A stretch of DNA of 64,000 nucleotides from Paulinella micropora (taxonomy: Eukaryota > Cercozoa > Imbricatea > Euglyphida > Paulinellidae), in NCBI GenBank assembly GCA_019918135.1, contig WBZZ01007033.1, positions 201,001 to 265,000 of the forward strand, given 5' to 3'. Positions 36,799 through 46,676 of the stretch are shown here, one piece after another. Position numbers and translations under genes: made by a program. Under the pieces are notes generated by a model, which saw only the letters and a program-made list of their open reading frames with translations, was not told the DNA's origin and did not search any database. Each line of letters begins with the position of its first letter. Within the stretch, counting starts at the first letter, position 1.

Positions 36799-38247
36799 AT
36801 GGAGCCCATGCCGCTTGACGTGGTGTGCCCCCCGGCCCGACCAATGACGCCTGCCGTTGCCCTCCGGTTCTTGCGGCTGGCGGAGGCGCAGCTGTGCACG
36901 TGCATCGGGGGGGGGCCCCCGCGCCTCGCAGACGAACTGCGCTCTGTGCTGTTCCAGCACTACCGCTCGCAGTACCAGCTGGGGCAGCCCCGCATTCAAC
37001 TCAACATCGTCGCGGACACGTCGCACGTGCCCGCCGTTCGCAGCAGCGGCTGGTGCCACGTGCTGTGCTGGGCACTGAGCGCGTCGTACATGGCCAAGCA
37101 CGAGTGGCGCGGGCGCCGCGCCCTGCGACAGTTGCCGGCGCCCGAACTCAAGGGCCTGGCCTCCTGTGACGTACGAGACTGGGCGGCGTGCCTGGGCGTC
37201 CTGCTGGACAGGGGCCAGGGGCAGCCACAGACGACGCTGCCGGTCCCGTGGGCCGAGCTCGTGGCCGCTAGGTCCGAGTTCCAAACGCTAGTCGCCAAGC
37301 TGCGCAGCGGCAACTGTAGCTCCGGCGGCGCCGTGCTCGAGTGGTTCAGGCGCCACGTTATTAACCGGGTTTGGGCAGGCCTGCAGAGGTGCTTCTGGGG
37401 ACAATGCTACGCGGCCTGGCTCACGCCCGAGCCGGCCGCGACCCTGGCCGAGCTCTCGCCCTCGCTCGAAATACTGACAAACTGGTACGTGTACCTGTCA
37501 TTTTTCTACGCGCTGCTCGCGGCCGCGGCCCCCCCGCGCTGGGACACGCTGCTCGAGCCCACCACGCCCACGTCCGCGCGGGCCTTCCGCGAGCGTCTGT
37601 GGGAAACGTCCACGCCCAAGGTCTCGGAACGCGTCCGCGACAGGTTCATGGAGATCTGCTGCGCGCAGAACCTCACGGGCTGCGCCGAGGAAAACTACCG
37701 CACCATCTTTGGCCAGGGCGCCGCGGCCGCCGTCAAGCCGTCGGCCGTCATGCAAAAGCTGGCCAACGCCTACAGGCGCGAGTGTCTGCAGACGCTCGCG
37801 GCCCGTGCTGCCCCCGACCCCGGCGCGGTCTGGCGGCTGGGGCAGGCACACCAGCTCAGTTCGGACGACCCGCTGGACGAGCTGGACCTGGCCCTGCTCG
37901 AGGAGCGCCTCGTGCTCCTGCACGGCCAGAGCGCCAGCGACAGGGGGATCGTGCTGCTGCCCCCTGTCGCGCTGCGCTGCACGCTCCCCGTGCAAATGGC
38001 GCAGGAGTTCGGCGTCCTGCCTGACACGCTGCGTCCGCGGCCCGTGCTGATCAGCGCCTTTTTCGCCTGGCTGGGCTACGAACCAAACGACGGCGGCGTG
38101 GTGTTGTGCGGCTGCCTCCCCGAGGCTTACGCCTGGTGGTGCCTCACGCTGCAGCGTCGCTACCGCGGCCGTTTGCAGGACGGTACTATGTTCTTAAACA
38201 CGGCGGTGCATCTGCAGCCGTGGCTGGCCTCACTGGCCCGCCACTAG
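36799..38247 (+). CDS. Orphan protein, 482 residues
   Basis: The frame is intact from ATG 36799 to TAG 38247, unlike many neighbours. The protein is mostly alpha-helical and rich in Ala, Leu, Trp, Arg and Cys (for example SSGWCHVLCWALSASYMAK and NWYVYLSFFYALLAAAA). It has no recognised domain and no clear signal peptide. One hydrophobic segment near the middle could be a membrane helix or a buried helix. Its place between the methyltransferase and histone genes gives no firm clue. The start follows a C-rich and CTCTCT-rich leader like those of other genes in this block. Confidence 0.7.
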   Translation: MEPMPLDVVCPPARPMTPAVALRFLRLAEAQLCTCIGGGPPRLADELRSVLFQHYRSQYQLGQPRIQLNIVADTSHVPAVRSSGWCHVLCWALSASYMAKHEWRGRRALRQLPAPELKGLASCDVRDWAACLGVLLDRGQGQPQTTLPVPWAELVAARSEFQTLVAKLRSGNCSSGGAVLEWFRRHVINRVWAGLQRCFWGQCYAAWLTPEPAATLAELSPSLEILTNWYVYLSFFYALLAAAAPPRWDTLLEPTTPTSARAFRERLWETSTPKVSERVRDRFMEICCAQNLTGCAEENYRTIFGQGAAAAVKPSAVMQKLANAYRRECLQTLAARAAPDPGAVWRLGQAHQLSSDDPLDELDLALLEERLVLLHGQSASDRGIVLLPPVALRCTLPVQMAQEFGVLPDTLRPRPVLISAFFAWLGYEPNDGGVVLCGCLPEAYAWWCLTLQRRYRGRLQDGTMFLNTAVHLQPWLASLARH

Positions 38248-39057
38248 CGGCCCTGCGACGCGCGCGGTGGGAGGAGAGGGAAAGTCCAAAGAGGGCCCTG
38301 TGCGAACGATTCAACCCCCCCCCCTCCACACACACACCTTATTCCCCCCCCCCCTCCACACACACACACCTTATTCCCCCCCCTCCACACACGCCTTATT
38401 TCCCCCCCCCCCCTCCACACACACACACACACACCTTATTCCCCCCCCCCTCCACACACGCCTTATTTCCCCTCCCCCTCCACACACACACACACACCTT
38501 ATTCCCCCCCCCCTCCACACACACACACACCTTATTCCCCCCCCTCCACACACACACACACCTTATTCCCCCCCCCCCTCACACACGCACACCTTATTCC
38601 CCCCCCCCCCCCCCCACTCCCTCACCCCACAGTGTTTCTTCTCACCTCGGTGCGCCCCTCCCCCCCCCCCCCCCCTTTCCCTCTCCCTCCCCCCCCCAAA
38701 AAAAAAACCAAGATGAGAGAAAAAAGGCTTTTGTTCCCCCCTTTCCCCTCTCCCGTTCCCTTTTTTCTCTGTGTTGGCCCCCCCCCCCCCGGTGCGCCCC
38801 CCGGACCCCCCTTCCTATGTGGGGGGGGGGGCCGGTGGCGGGGGGATGTCGGAGGAGGGGGCCCATTCGCTCCGCGCCTCTCCGCCCCCCCCCCCCCCCC
38901 CCGGCCACCGGCCCCCTCCCTCCCTCTCTCGTTGCCGGCCGAAAAAAAACGCAAGGTGGTGCCACGGCTCTTTGGGTAGTGCCACACATTTCCAACAAAA
39001 GGCGCACAATCAAGCACCCCCACCCTTTGCTTTCTTTTTTGTACCCTTTCACCTGCC
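38248..39057. repeat. C-rich minisatellite and homopolymer cluster
   Basis: From 38,315 to 38,610 there are about ten tandem units of CCTTATT-C(7-10)-TCCACACACA type, about 28-32 bases each. From 38,610 to 38,960 come C runs up to 18 and a G run (38,821-38,830). No gene is supported. It precedes the H4-like gene. Confidence 0.8.
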
Positions 39058-39124
39058 ATGTCCGCGACCGAGAACAAGCATGACGACAAGGGCGCGAAGC
39101 CAAGCGCGACGACGGTGGCAGCCG

Positions 39125-39586
39125 ATGAGCCAGCCCAAGCCAGCCCGCGACAAGCGCGAAAAACAGAGACCCCTAGCGCGCAGGCACAGGCGCCGCGAGT
39201 GCCCCGAGGTGGGCATGCTGTGGCCCTCGGAAGTCAAGATGCTGGCTAGACAGTGCAGGATCGGCCGGCTGGGCGGCAGGAAGTTGCGGCGCAGCGTGAC
39301 GGACTCGCTCGACGACTTCGTGCGGGTCATGCACGAGCGCGTGGACCTGTACGGCGGGGAGAACTGCGGCCGCAAGACCGCCCGGGTCGAGGACGTGCTC
39401 AGGGCGTACAAGACGGGCTTCGGCCGCCGGCTGTACCTGGGCGTGGACGAGCCGCCCGCCAAGAAACGCCGCACCGTCAAGCGCGAGGGGGAGGAAGAGG
39501 AAGAGGAGGAGCGCGACGACGCCCCCGCAACGACAGCAACAGCAGCAACAGCGGCAACAGCGGCAGCAGCAGCAGCATCGGACTGA
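39125..39586 (+). CDS. Histone H4-like protein
   Basis: The 153-residue frame contains a histone fold that aligns with H4. RRHRRRECPEVG matches the basic H4 segment before the fold. PSEVKMLARQCRIGRLGG matches the first helix and loop. SVTDSLDDFVRVMHERVDLY matches the long central helix, and RKTARVEDVLRAYKTGFGRRLY matches the last helix with the RKTVTAMDVV...GRTLY signature. A basic (AKKRR) then acidic (EEEEEEER) and Ala/Thr-rich tail extends beyond the fold, which normal H4 lacks. I start at ATG 39125; another ATG at 39058 opens a different frame with a Lys/Ala-rich leader that would join by a single shift. It may package viral DNA or act on host chromatin. Confidence 0.75.
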   Translation: MSQPKPARDKREKQRPLARRHRRRECPEVGMLWPSEVKMLARQCRIGRLGGRKLRRSVTDSLDDFVRVMHERVDLYGGENCGRKTARVEDVLRAYKTGFGRRLYLGVDEPPAKKRRTVKREGEEEEEEERDDAPATTATAATAATAAAAAASD

Positions 39587-39648
39587 CAAAATTCAACACA
39601 CGAGAATAGCCGGCCAGTCTAGATTGAGCAGACAAGTAACACTCCTTC

Positions 39649-39660
39649 TTTTAATTAAAA
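39649..39660. terminator. Palindromic TTTTAATTAAAA 3'-end element
   Basis: This element lies between the convergent H4-like and membrane-protein genes, about 60 bases after the H4 stop, and reads the same on both strands, so it could serve both transcripts. The rest of the 39,587-39,887 gap shows no gene. Confidence 0.4.
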
Positions 39661-39887
39661 CAAAAAAAAACCCCAAGAGACAAAGATTTCTGGCCATCAC
39701 CAGATCAAGCAGGGGGGTGGGGTCGATCAAAAAAGTGCTAGCTACCAGAGTGGAAAGTGTTTTTTTCTTTCTTTGGGTGGTTCAGCAGAAAGCTCTCCTT
39801 CGGATCCCTTTCTTCCCCCCTCCAGCTTTTCCTCTCTGTCTCTGCTTGTTCTCCTTGCACGTTCTTTTTGTGCGCAGGCCCGTCGAT

Positions 39888-40841
39888 TCACTCAGTTGAA
39901 CTCGCTTTCGTACTCCTTTTGGAACCAGCTTTCTCCAACTTAGTAGGAAGTTCGTCTTTGATTTTTGAGATTTTGCCCTGCAGCTCTTTCATCATTTGAA
40001 TTAGCTCTTGTATAGTCGTGCCTCCGTTGGCCCCTTCGACATAGCTCACCAAATGTTGATATTCTTCTTTTGTCGCGTCCGGGTCTTCCGGCCATTTGCA
40101 CGGGTTCGAATCGCACTTCATCCAGGTGATCATGGCTATGAAGTATTTCGCGACTGCAAAGGAGTTGCCGATCACGGACAGGAGGCTGGAAGCAGCCCAC
40201 ATCATGGCATTCTGTAAGGAGCATTCTCCGCCGTCATTGGCGTTGTCGGTCAGGACGCAGTTGTTGCAGATAGTAGTAGCGTTGGCGTCCCTGCCAGTTC
40301 TCAGCATTACCGACCACTCCATACCAGGCCTGTCCAAATTCGGGTTGCTGAGGATCATTATCTCCTCCTTGTTGTTATGGATGTTGTTCATGACCATGAG
40401 CGACAGCGACAGCAGCAGCAGCGTCATGATGAAGCCGGCCATGTGGATCAGCAGGTGATTTCTGTAGCTGTAGAACTTGATCACGTTTTTCAGCACTGCA
40501 GTTCTCGACGAAGAATACATATCTTTCCAAACGGTCGAGAAAAAGAAAAAGGCCACGAACAGCGACGCCGCCGTGACGGCTATGCCCGTGATAATCAGGC
40601 CTCGGCTCGTTTTGAAGATTTGGGATTCGGTGCCAAAACCTTCGCCTACCGCATACGGCCTGTCATTGAACATGTGCCTCATGCTGAAAGAGGCAGAAAC
40701 CAGATGCAAGGCCATAGTACCACCGGCCGAGAAAAGCCACATAAAAACATAAAAACTCGACGCATACTTATCCTCCTCTGTCTTCGGGCCGCTCTCACTG
40801 CCGCTGCTGGCTTCCGGGGCCGGGGCTACTTTAGCAGGCAT
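39888..40841 (-). CDS. Multi-pass membrane protein
   Basis: The 317-residue protein has an acidic, low-complexity N-terminus (EASSGSESGPKTEEDK). Four hydrophobic segments follow: ASSFYVFMWLFSAGGTMALHL, GIAVTAASLFVAFFFFS, MAGFIMTLLLLSLSLMVM and the one in MMWAASSLLSVIGNSFAV. A Cys-containing loop (TTICNNCVLTDN) between the third and fourth segments carries likely disulfides and a glycosylation sequon (NAT). The C-terminus is a coiled-coil-like Lys/Glu-rich tail. This is consistent with a virion or ER membrane protein. The start ATG is at 40841; upstream residues in frame are unrelated leader. The frame is intact to TGA. Confidence 0.72.
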   Translation of the reverse strand: MPAKVAPAPEASSGSESGPKTEEDKYASSFYVFMWLFSAGGTMALHLVSASFSMRHMFNDRPYAVGEGFGTESQIFKTSRGLIITGIAVTAASLFVAFFFFSTVWKDMYSSSRTAVLKNVIKFYSYRNHLLIHMAGFIMTLLLLSLSLMVMNNIHNNKEEIMILSNPNLDRPGMEWSVMLRTGRDANATTICNNCVLTDNANDGGECSLQNAMMWAASSLLSVIGNSFAVAKYFIAMITWMKCDSNPCKWPEDPDATKEEYQHLVSYVEGANGGTTIQELIQMMKELQGKISKIKDELPTKLEKAGSKRSTKASSTE

Positions 40842-41416
40842 TGTTTTTTCTTTCTTGAGCGCAAAGAAAACAAAAGGGCTGTACGTGTGAGCAGCCCTCC
40901 GGGTGTATGTTGGTACCAGCGCAAAAGTTCGTTCGCACAATCTTGGTTATTAAAATACAGTCTTGAATAGAACGTGCAAATCTTACCCAAAAACTGTTTA
41001 AAAAGTTACAAGAAAAAAGAAACTACTATCTATTCCCCCCCCCCGAGGTTGGCAAAAAACTAACACTTTTTTTCCCCTCCCTTTTTTTGTCTCTTTTCAT
41101 TGCCTTGTTAAGATGATGTTTTTCTTTTTTTCGGGGACTTTGTGTGGGACGTGCGGGAGAGAAAAAGGAGGGGGGGGGGGGGAAACGGCGGGGGACACGG
41201 GCTTTTTGTGAGTACAAAAAGGCGGCTACAACCACCATTCTCTCCCTCCCACTCTCAATTTCTCAATTCCCTTGTCCACGCTCGTATGCGAAAAAAAGGG
41301 AAAGATTAAGCCGCTGGCACAGAGAGAGGAGGGGGAGGGGCAACTACGGTACCAACAGTCTCTCTTGCTCTCCTTCCCTTCTCCCTCCCCCAAGAAAGCA
41401 GAAGAGTGTAGCAAAA
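40842..41416. other. Intergenic, AT-rich then C/G-rich
   Basis: No gene is supported. A TTATTAAAATA motif lies at 40,946-40,956 and a G run at 41,171-41,181. The remainder contains T runs and pyrimidine-rich sequence leading to the next minus-strand gene end. Confidence 0.35.
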
Positions 41417-42349
41417 CTAGCCCTCCCGTCCCCCTCCCCACTTTCTCTCCCCGCCCTCTCCTCCCGGCGGCCCGTGCAAATTGTGCCTTCTCCTTTTCCC
41501 TTCCGCTCTACCCACACCCGCTTTGGGGGGGGGGAGAGCGCACGGGTTTCCTTTAATTCGTCTTTTGGCCAGCCCGCAGCCTGGCGCTGTGCAATCGTTT
41601 GTCAGGTCCTCCCTCAGGGCTTTTCTCGGCGCTGCTGCCATCTGCTTGTCTTCTTGGATGATGTAAGACCACCGAAGTTCGGACCCCGCCCTGAAGACGG
41701 GGTTTCGCCCCGTGCCGCAGGTCAGGTACGGCCGGCGGAGGCCCGGACGTTTGTACGCGGGCTTCTTGAGGACCAGCAAAGGCTGCTGATCGCCGCTGTT
41801 GACCAGCTGTGCGGAGCCCTGGTACCGTAGCGCGGGCGGCAGTTCGAACACGATGGAGTTTGGCGCGCGGAGAAAGCGCTGCCACGTGCCATCGTGCAGC
41901 GCCAGGCGTTTCAGGATCTGGGCTTGGTGCCACTTGTACAGCTCAAGCAAGCCGAAGCCGTCGATGCAGACCGCCTCCCAAGACAGGAAGTGCGTGGCGC
42001 GCGAACGTTGCGGTGCAATTTCGAGCTTTGGGTGCGTGATGACGCTCCCGTCGAAGAAAATGCCGCCTCCCACATTGCCGGGGTTTATTTCCGTGGTCGT
42101 GAACGCGCCGAGGTTGTCGCCACCGTCGTCGACGGCGACGGCGAACACTGTGTGCCCGAGGGTGCCCAGCGCGGTGCCCTTGAGGTTGGGGTCGTCCGCA
42201 CGCGGCCACCCGTAGGGTTCCTTGAGGCAGGCCGCGCACGCGGGCGCCGGTCTCCAGAGACGCACTCCGTCGGGGGCATTGTGCAGGTCACCGGCAGCCC
42301 AGGCACAGCGACAGAATCTGATTACGCACAGCTTTGGAGGATTCGCCAT
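41417..42349 (-). CDS. Orphan protein, Cys-rich N-terminus
   Basis: The frame gives 310 residues from ATG 42349 to TAG 41417. The N-terminal 50 residues contain several Cys (CVIRFCRCAW ... CAACLKEPYGW) that may form a zinc site. The centre is a mixed fold with strands (HTVFAVAVDDGGDNLGAF, GGGIFFDGSVITH). No family is recognised. The last 40-50 residues are Gly/Pro/Arg-rich and run through a G/C tract, so the true end may be near 41,553 in a neighbouring frame. The upstream region includes a CA-rich minisatellite. Confidence 0.6.
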   Translation of the reverse strand: MANPPKLCVIRFCRCAWAAGDLHNAPDGVRLWRPAPACAACLKEPYGWPRADDPNLKGTALGTLGHTVFAVAVDDGGDNLGAFTTTEINPGNVGGGIFFDGSVITHPKLEIAPQRSRATHFLSWEAVCIDGFGLLELYKWHQAQILKRLALHDGTWQRFLRAPNSIVFELPPALRYQGSAQLVNSGDQQPLLVLKKPAYKRPGLRRPYLTCGTGRNPVFRAGSELRWSYIIQEDKQMAAAPRKALREDLTNDCTAPGCGLAKRRIKGNPCALPPPKAGVGRAEGKRRRHNLHGPPGGEGGERKWGGGREG

Positions 42350-42599
42350 CACTGGCCGAGGTTCTCGTCGGCTAGCTTCGAGTTTTTCCTGACCCCAAAA
42401 AAAACAGTGCGAAAGAGACAATAGCTTTTCTTTTTTTTCTTCTGGCTTCTGGCAGTGCAATAAACAAACGTGGCAAAAAACGAATCAGCATCGTCGTCTA
42501 TAAAAAAGGCAGACACTAGACCATCCCCCTCCTCTTCAAGGACAGACGTTTACACAAAGAAAAAGAAATTGAATGCAGCTTGCAAGGAATCACACATTT

Positions 42600-43185
42600 C
42601 GCAAAAATCATATACACAGAAAAACAACAAGCCACCGATACACACACACTGTCCAAACAAACAAGCACACACAAACACAAAAAAGCAATACCCGTAAACA
42701 GGCATACACAAAAAGCAATACCCGCAAAACAAGCATACAAACACATACACCAAAATTAGTCACAAAAAGGCATACACACACACACGCAGATATTAAAATA
42801 CGACACATACACAAACAAAAAAAACTCTCGAGGCATAAACACACACACACACACAAACATGACGCACATAGACACACACACACACTCTCTCTCAGAGGCA
42901 CATACACACGCGAAAACATATAAACACACGCACACACACACACGAAAACATATAAACACACGCACACACACATACACACACATACACACACAAAGCCTGT
43001 CTTCGCAAAATCGCAACATCTAACAGTGACATACATACAAGCACATGACGATACACACACAAAACACACGACGATACACACACACACGACGATACACACA
43101 CAAAACACACGACGATACACACACACAAACACACACACAACACACACAGAACACAAACACACACATATATTCGCGCAAAATCACA
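42600..43185. repeat. CA-rich minisatellite with ACGATACACAC units
   Basis: Tandem imperfect repeats of ACACACACGACGATACACAC and related words fill this interval. They are the reverse complement of units near 12,170-12,390. No gene is supported between 42,350 and 43,474; frames on the minus strand are Cys/Val artefacts. Confidence 0.85.
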
Positions 43186-43474
43186 GCCGTGTATTAGCAC
43201 TGACCATTTTCGCCTCTCCTCACTTCAAGTCGTCACCAACCCCTCTCCACCCCACCCGACCCTAAAGTACACTTCTCTTCCTTTCGATCCTCTTGTGTCC
43301 CCTGCTTATTTCTGTTCTTTTTTTTGGGTTTGGGGGGGGGGCTGGCCCGGTTCTGCCACAGCCAAGAAGACATTGCAGCGCCCGGCGAAACCCCGCAGGT
43401 TTAGTTTTTGCCCATTCTTTTTTGGTGGTTGATGTTTTCCTGACGTTTTTACCCTTTGTCAGGCGTGGCTAGAG

Positions 43475-44806
43475 ATGCTGCCGGCTGATATCTGGCCCTG
43501 CGTGCTGAGCCGCGTGAAGCTTCCAGACGCTCTGTGCGTGGCCTCTGCCTCGAAGTCTCTGCGCAGGTTGTTTCTTTCCAACAGCGACGTGTGGTCCAGC
43601 CTAGCCTTCACCGAGAGCCTGGATCTGGCCGACGAAGGCTGCGTCGCTATGCTCCGGCGTTGGGCGCCGGTGTGGGCAGAAGCGAAAGTGTCGTTCTTTT
43701 CCTGCGACTTAGAAAGTCCAGAACATGATGCCAGTTTGCTGGCGGGGCTGCGCTTTAAACAACTCGATCTCGCACGCCCAGAGCGTTCGAAAAAGGACAT
43801 GGTCGACCTGAGCGGCGTGCGCGCCGACCTGTTGATCGTTGATCATGGACAGCTGAATCTTGTAAATTGGCCCACTCAAGTTAAGGCACTGCACTTTCAA
43901 GGCGACCCAGACTCTGTGTATTGGTACTTGCGAGAAGACAAGACAGAGCTACCCTGCCTACCGGAGCTGCGCGAGCTGAGCGTCTCCTTCAAGCGCCTAA
44001 ACGGAGACCGGCACGACCCGGGCCTCGATCAGAAATTGCGCTCCAAACTAGCTAGGGATTTGACCAGAATGCCACCCGCGCTGAAAAAGCTGTCACTCCA
44101 TGGCTGGCGTCCAGACGCCGCTTCGCTGGAGCTTGTGCTGCGAGCGCTGACTGCTCTGGAAGAGCTCGGCCTGTCAGAAGACGCCCACTGCGGCCTCAGC
44201 CTGAGCAGCTACGACCTCAAGGACTGCCCCAGCCTACAAAAACTACGGTTGCGAGCTCTGAGGCTGCAAGGTTTCCCGCACATCAACTTCGACGTGCTCC
44301 GGCACCTGGACCGCGAGCACCTGCGACTACTGCACCTGGACTCTTGCCTGGGCGGTGACGAGGCGGGTGATGTCAAGCTCCTGAGCGTCCAGCTCAGGCA
44401 GTTGCGGGTGCGAGATCCGAGGTGCGAGTCCCTGCTTGCTCATTTCCCTACCGGCCTCAAGTTACGAGTGCTGGCGCTAGAAGGCCTGTGCTCAGACAAT
44501 GAAGTCGGGCTACAGGTGCTGGCTGGTTTACGCTTGCACAAGTTGCGGCTGCTGTCGCTGATTGGGGGAGATGTGGACGTCATTGCCGGCCTGCAGCAAC
44601 CAGAGCTGCTGCTGCAGTTCCCTGAGCTGCAAACCCTGGTCCTAGACCGCCAGGCCTCGAGCGAAGAAACCTGGAGTACATTAACGTCCTGGTTGCAACG
44701 AAATCTACACCCGACGTTGACAAGCGCCGGCCTGGTAGATGAAGTTAGAAAACAAGCCCGTGACTTGTACTTGGAAAGATCGGCGTCACAGCTGCTGGGA
44801 GACTGA
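43475..44806 (+). CDS. F-box/leucine-rich repeat protein
   Basis: The 443-residue protein opens with an F-box at residues 1-45 (MLPADIWPCVLSRVKLPDA, then SKSLRRLFLSNSDVWSSL). This is followed by about a dozen leucine-rich repeats (for example LRELSVSFKRL, LKKLSLHGW, LEELGLSED, LQKLRLRALRL, LRVLALEGL). This is the FBXL architecture, in which the F-box binds SKP1 and the repeats bind a substrate for ubiquitination by the SCF complex. The frame is intact from ATG 43475, which is preceded by CTAGAG (43,469-43,474), to TGA. An AATAAA motif lies about 20 bases after the stop. It is likely a host-ubiquitin hijacking factor. Confidence 0.82.
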   Translation: MLPADIWPCVLSRVKLPDALCVASASKSLRRLFLSNSDVWSSLAFTESLDLADEGCVAMLRRWAPVWAEAKVSFFSCDLESPEHDASLLAGLRFKQLDLARPERSKKDMVDLSGVRADLLIVDHGQLNLVNWPTQVKALHFQGDPDSVYWYLREDKTELPCLPELRELSVSFKRLNGDRHDPGLDQKLRSKLARDLTRMPPALKKLSLHGWRPDAASLELVLRALTALEELGLSEDAHCGLSLSSYDLKDCPSLQKLRLRALRLQGFPHINFDVLRHLDREHLRLLHLDSCLGGDEAGDVKLLSVQLRQLRVRDPRCESLLAHFPTGLKLRVLALEGLCSDNEVGLQVLAGLRLHKLRLLSLIGGDVDVIAGLQQPELLLQFPELQTLVLDRQASSEETWSTLTSWLQRNLHPTLTSAGLVDEVRKQARDLYLERSASQLLGD

Positions 44807-45354
44807 AAAGCAAAAACTTTTTAGCATCAATAAATTCACCTTTTAATTTTTCAAAAAAAAGTTGTACAACTACGGCGCGACTTTTGTTGGTAGCGTAAGG
44901 GATTTACGGACGGGGGGCAGAAAAGACGGGGGTGGGGGCCGGTCTTCTCAAATACATTTCTTTTTCGCTTGTTGAGATATTTTTCGCAGCTCTGAAAGGG
45001 GGTGTGCGCGGCCAAAACCCCCCCCCCCCCCCCCAAACCCGGACGGTGGAGGACGCGGGGGGGGGGGGGCCGGCGACCAGACAAAAAGAAAAGTCAACAA
45101 ACAGAAGGCCGCTTTGTCTCGCTCTTTTTCTCCGGGCGCCGGCCCTCCCCCCCCTTCCCTTGCCATCCTGACAAAATTGAACATTCTTTCTTTTTTTCTG
45201 GGTGGTGGGTTGGGGCGGGGAGAAGGAAAGATGGGGCAGAGGGGGCGGCGCCAAGAAAAAGGCGGCCCCCCCCCCATGCACGTCCCTCGTGGGCTAATAT
45301 CTTTTTCTCGTCACAAGCCAGAATTCGTTATTCTGACGCTCTAAATTCCCAAAG
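44807..45354. promoter_or_regulatory. G/C-homopolymer-rich intergenic region
   Basis: Between the F-box/LRR gene and the next gene lie AATAAA, then C runs (45,019-45,033), a G run (45,057-45,069) and mixed homopolymers to 45,280. No gene is supported. Confidence 0.35.
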
Positions 45355-46676
45355 ATGGAGAAGAAATGCGCTGACGCGGATTGCGACAACCAGGTGTTCA
45401 AGAAAGTCGTGCTTGTCGGCGCCGGTGGCGGCGGGGATTTCCAGGGCGTGCTTGCACTTGCGATTGCCGCCTACAAAGTTTATGCGGCCAGAAAAAAACA
45501 AGCTCTTGGACAGACCCCGGGACAACGCACGTACTACCCCGTGACAGCCGGCTATTTCTGGGCTGATGGCTACGAGAAAGCCATGCTGAATCACATTGAT
45601 CCTAAAAAGAAAAGACAGCCTAGCGCGGCCCCAGCTGACCGCAGCTGAAGCAGAACAGTGGTTCAAAGCCCTGAAAATTGAGACAGACGTGCTGCAGAGC
45701 AATCAGGCGTTCGAGGTCCCCGGAGTCGGCGTCGATGCTTTTACAGACGGCCTGGACGACGGTCTCCTGGCCAAGCTAGCGCCCAACAAGAAAGACCACG
45801 CAGAACGAATCCAACAACTGCGGGTAAGCCTGGCAAGCGCGGATTTCGTCTACTGTTCGCTGGCGGCGGAGAGCCTGAGCACCGGGCAATTCAGGAATCA
45901 GTACAAGAGCTTTGCAAGAATCATCGCTGATCCTTACATGACCCCTACAACAGACACGGGTGACATGACACCAATGAAAGCAGCGCTGGCCGGGTACCTC
46001 AGCAAGACGGTTGGCAACGAGGACGGCGGCTTCGAGGTGCGTTTGTTTGACGCGGGCTGTGACATTACCAGGCCGAAATGGACGGGACGTGAGAGTGTGC
46101 CTAGCGCTACAATAGCTATTCAAGGAAGGAGAGATCAAGGGTTTCAAGAGCCTGCAGATCCACGTGGCGGGCGCGGGCGTGGACTCGCACACGACCCCTG
46201 CCAAAGCCCTGGAGAACATGTACCAGTGGGCCGAAGACAACAAAGCAACCGTGACCACGGACGACGGCCTGGGGGAGTCTTTGTGCACGGTCCTGCAGGA
46301 GGCAATCTTCGCGGAAAACGTGTGCGAGAAAGGGCGCGCGAACGGAAACTACATCCGAGCCCGCGAAATTTACAAAGAGCTGCTGAAGAAAGGCAAGTAC
46401 AGGTCCATTGCAGATTTGGAGGCCCTAAAAAGCGATTATTTAAAAGACTATCTGCTGAAACGCCATGATGCGATCAAGGAGCCTCATAAGGGCAAAGATA
46501 TCACCGCTGAATTCGGCGCGGCTGATGACTTGACCAAGATCACAGAGCTGTTCAAAGGCCTGGCTGCTTACTACGTGATCCAGTTACCGCTACAGAAGGA
46601 GCGCACGTCGGAAGCACAGGAGACGCCGCAGCATGTTTCAGTTTCGCTGACCGTCTCGTCTCAATCCGGACAATAG
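45355..46676 (+). CDS. Orphan protein with GAGGGGD motif, frameshifted
   Basis: Three overlapping segments in frames 1, 2 and 0 give a continuous protein-like product of about 440 codons from ATG 45355 to TAG 46676. The N-terminus has a glycine loop after a strand (KKVVLVGAGGGGDFQGVL), like nucleotide-binding or DUF1152-type proteins, but the rest is unrecognised and mostly helical, with a Lys/Glu-rich middle. The first frame change is at an A5 run (45,604-45,608). The second lies near 46,100-46,120. Either assembly errors or decay could explain them. No function is assigned. Confidence 0.5.

Noticed and set aside
42608-43200. Cys/Val-rich minus-strand ORF of up to 184 codons
   Set aside because: It is produced by the CA-rich minisatellite.
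46100-46125. In-frame TAG in the 45-kb gene with a CAA-TAG-CTA context similar to plant-virus readthrough sites
   Set aside because: The upstream reading is better in a different frame, so this TAG is probably not inside the true coding frame.
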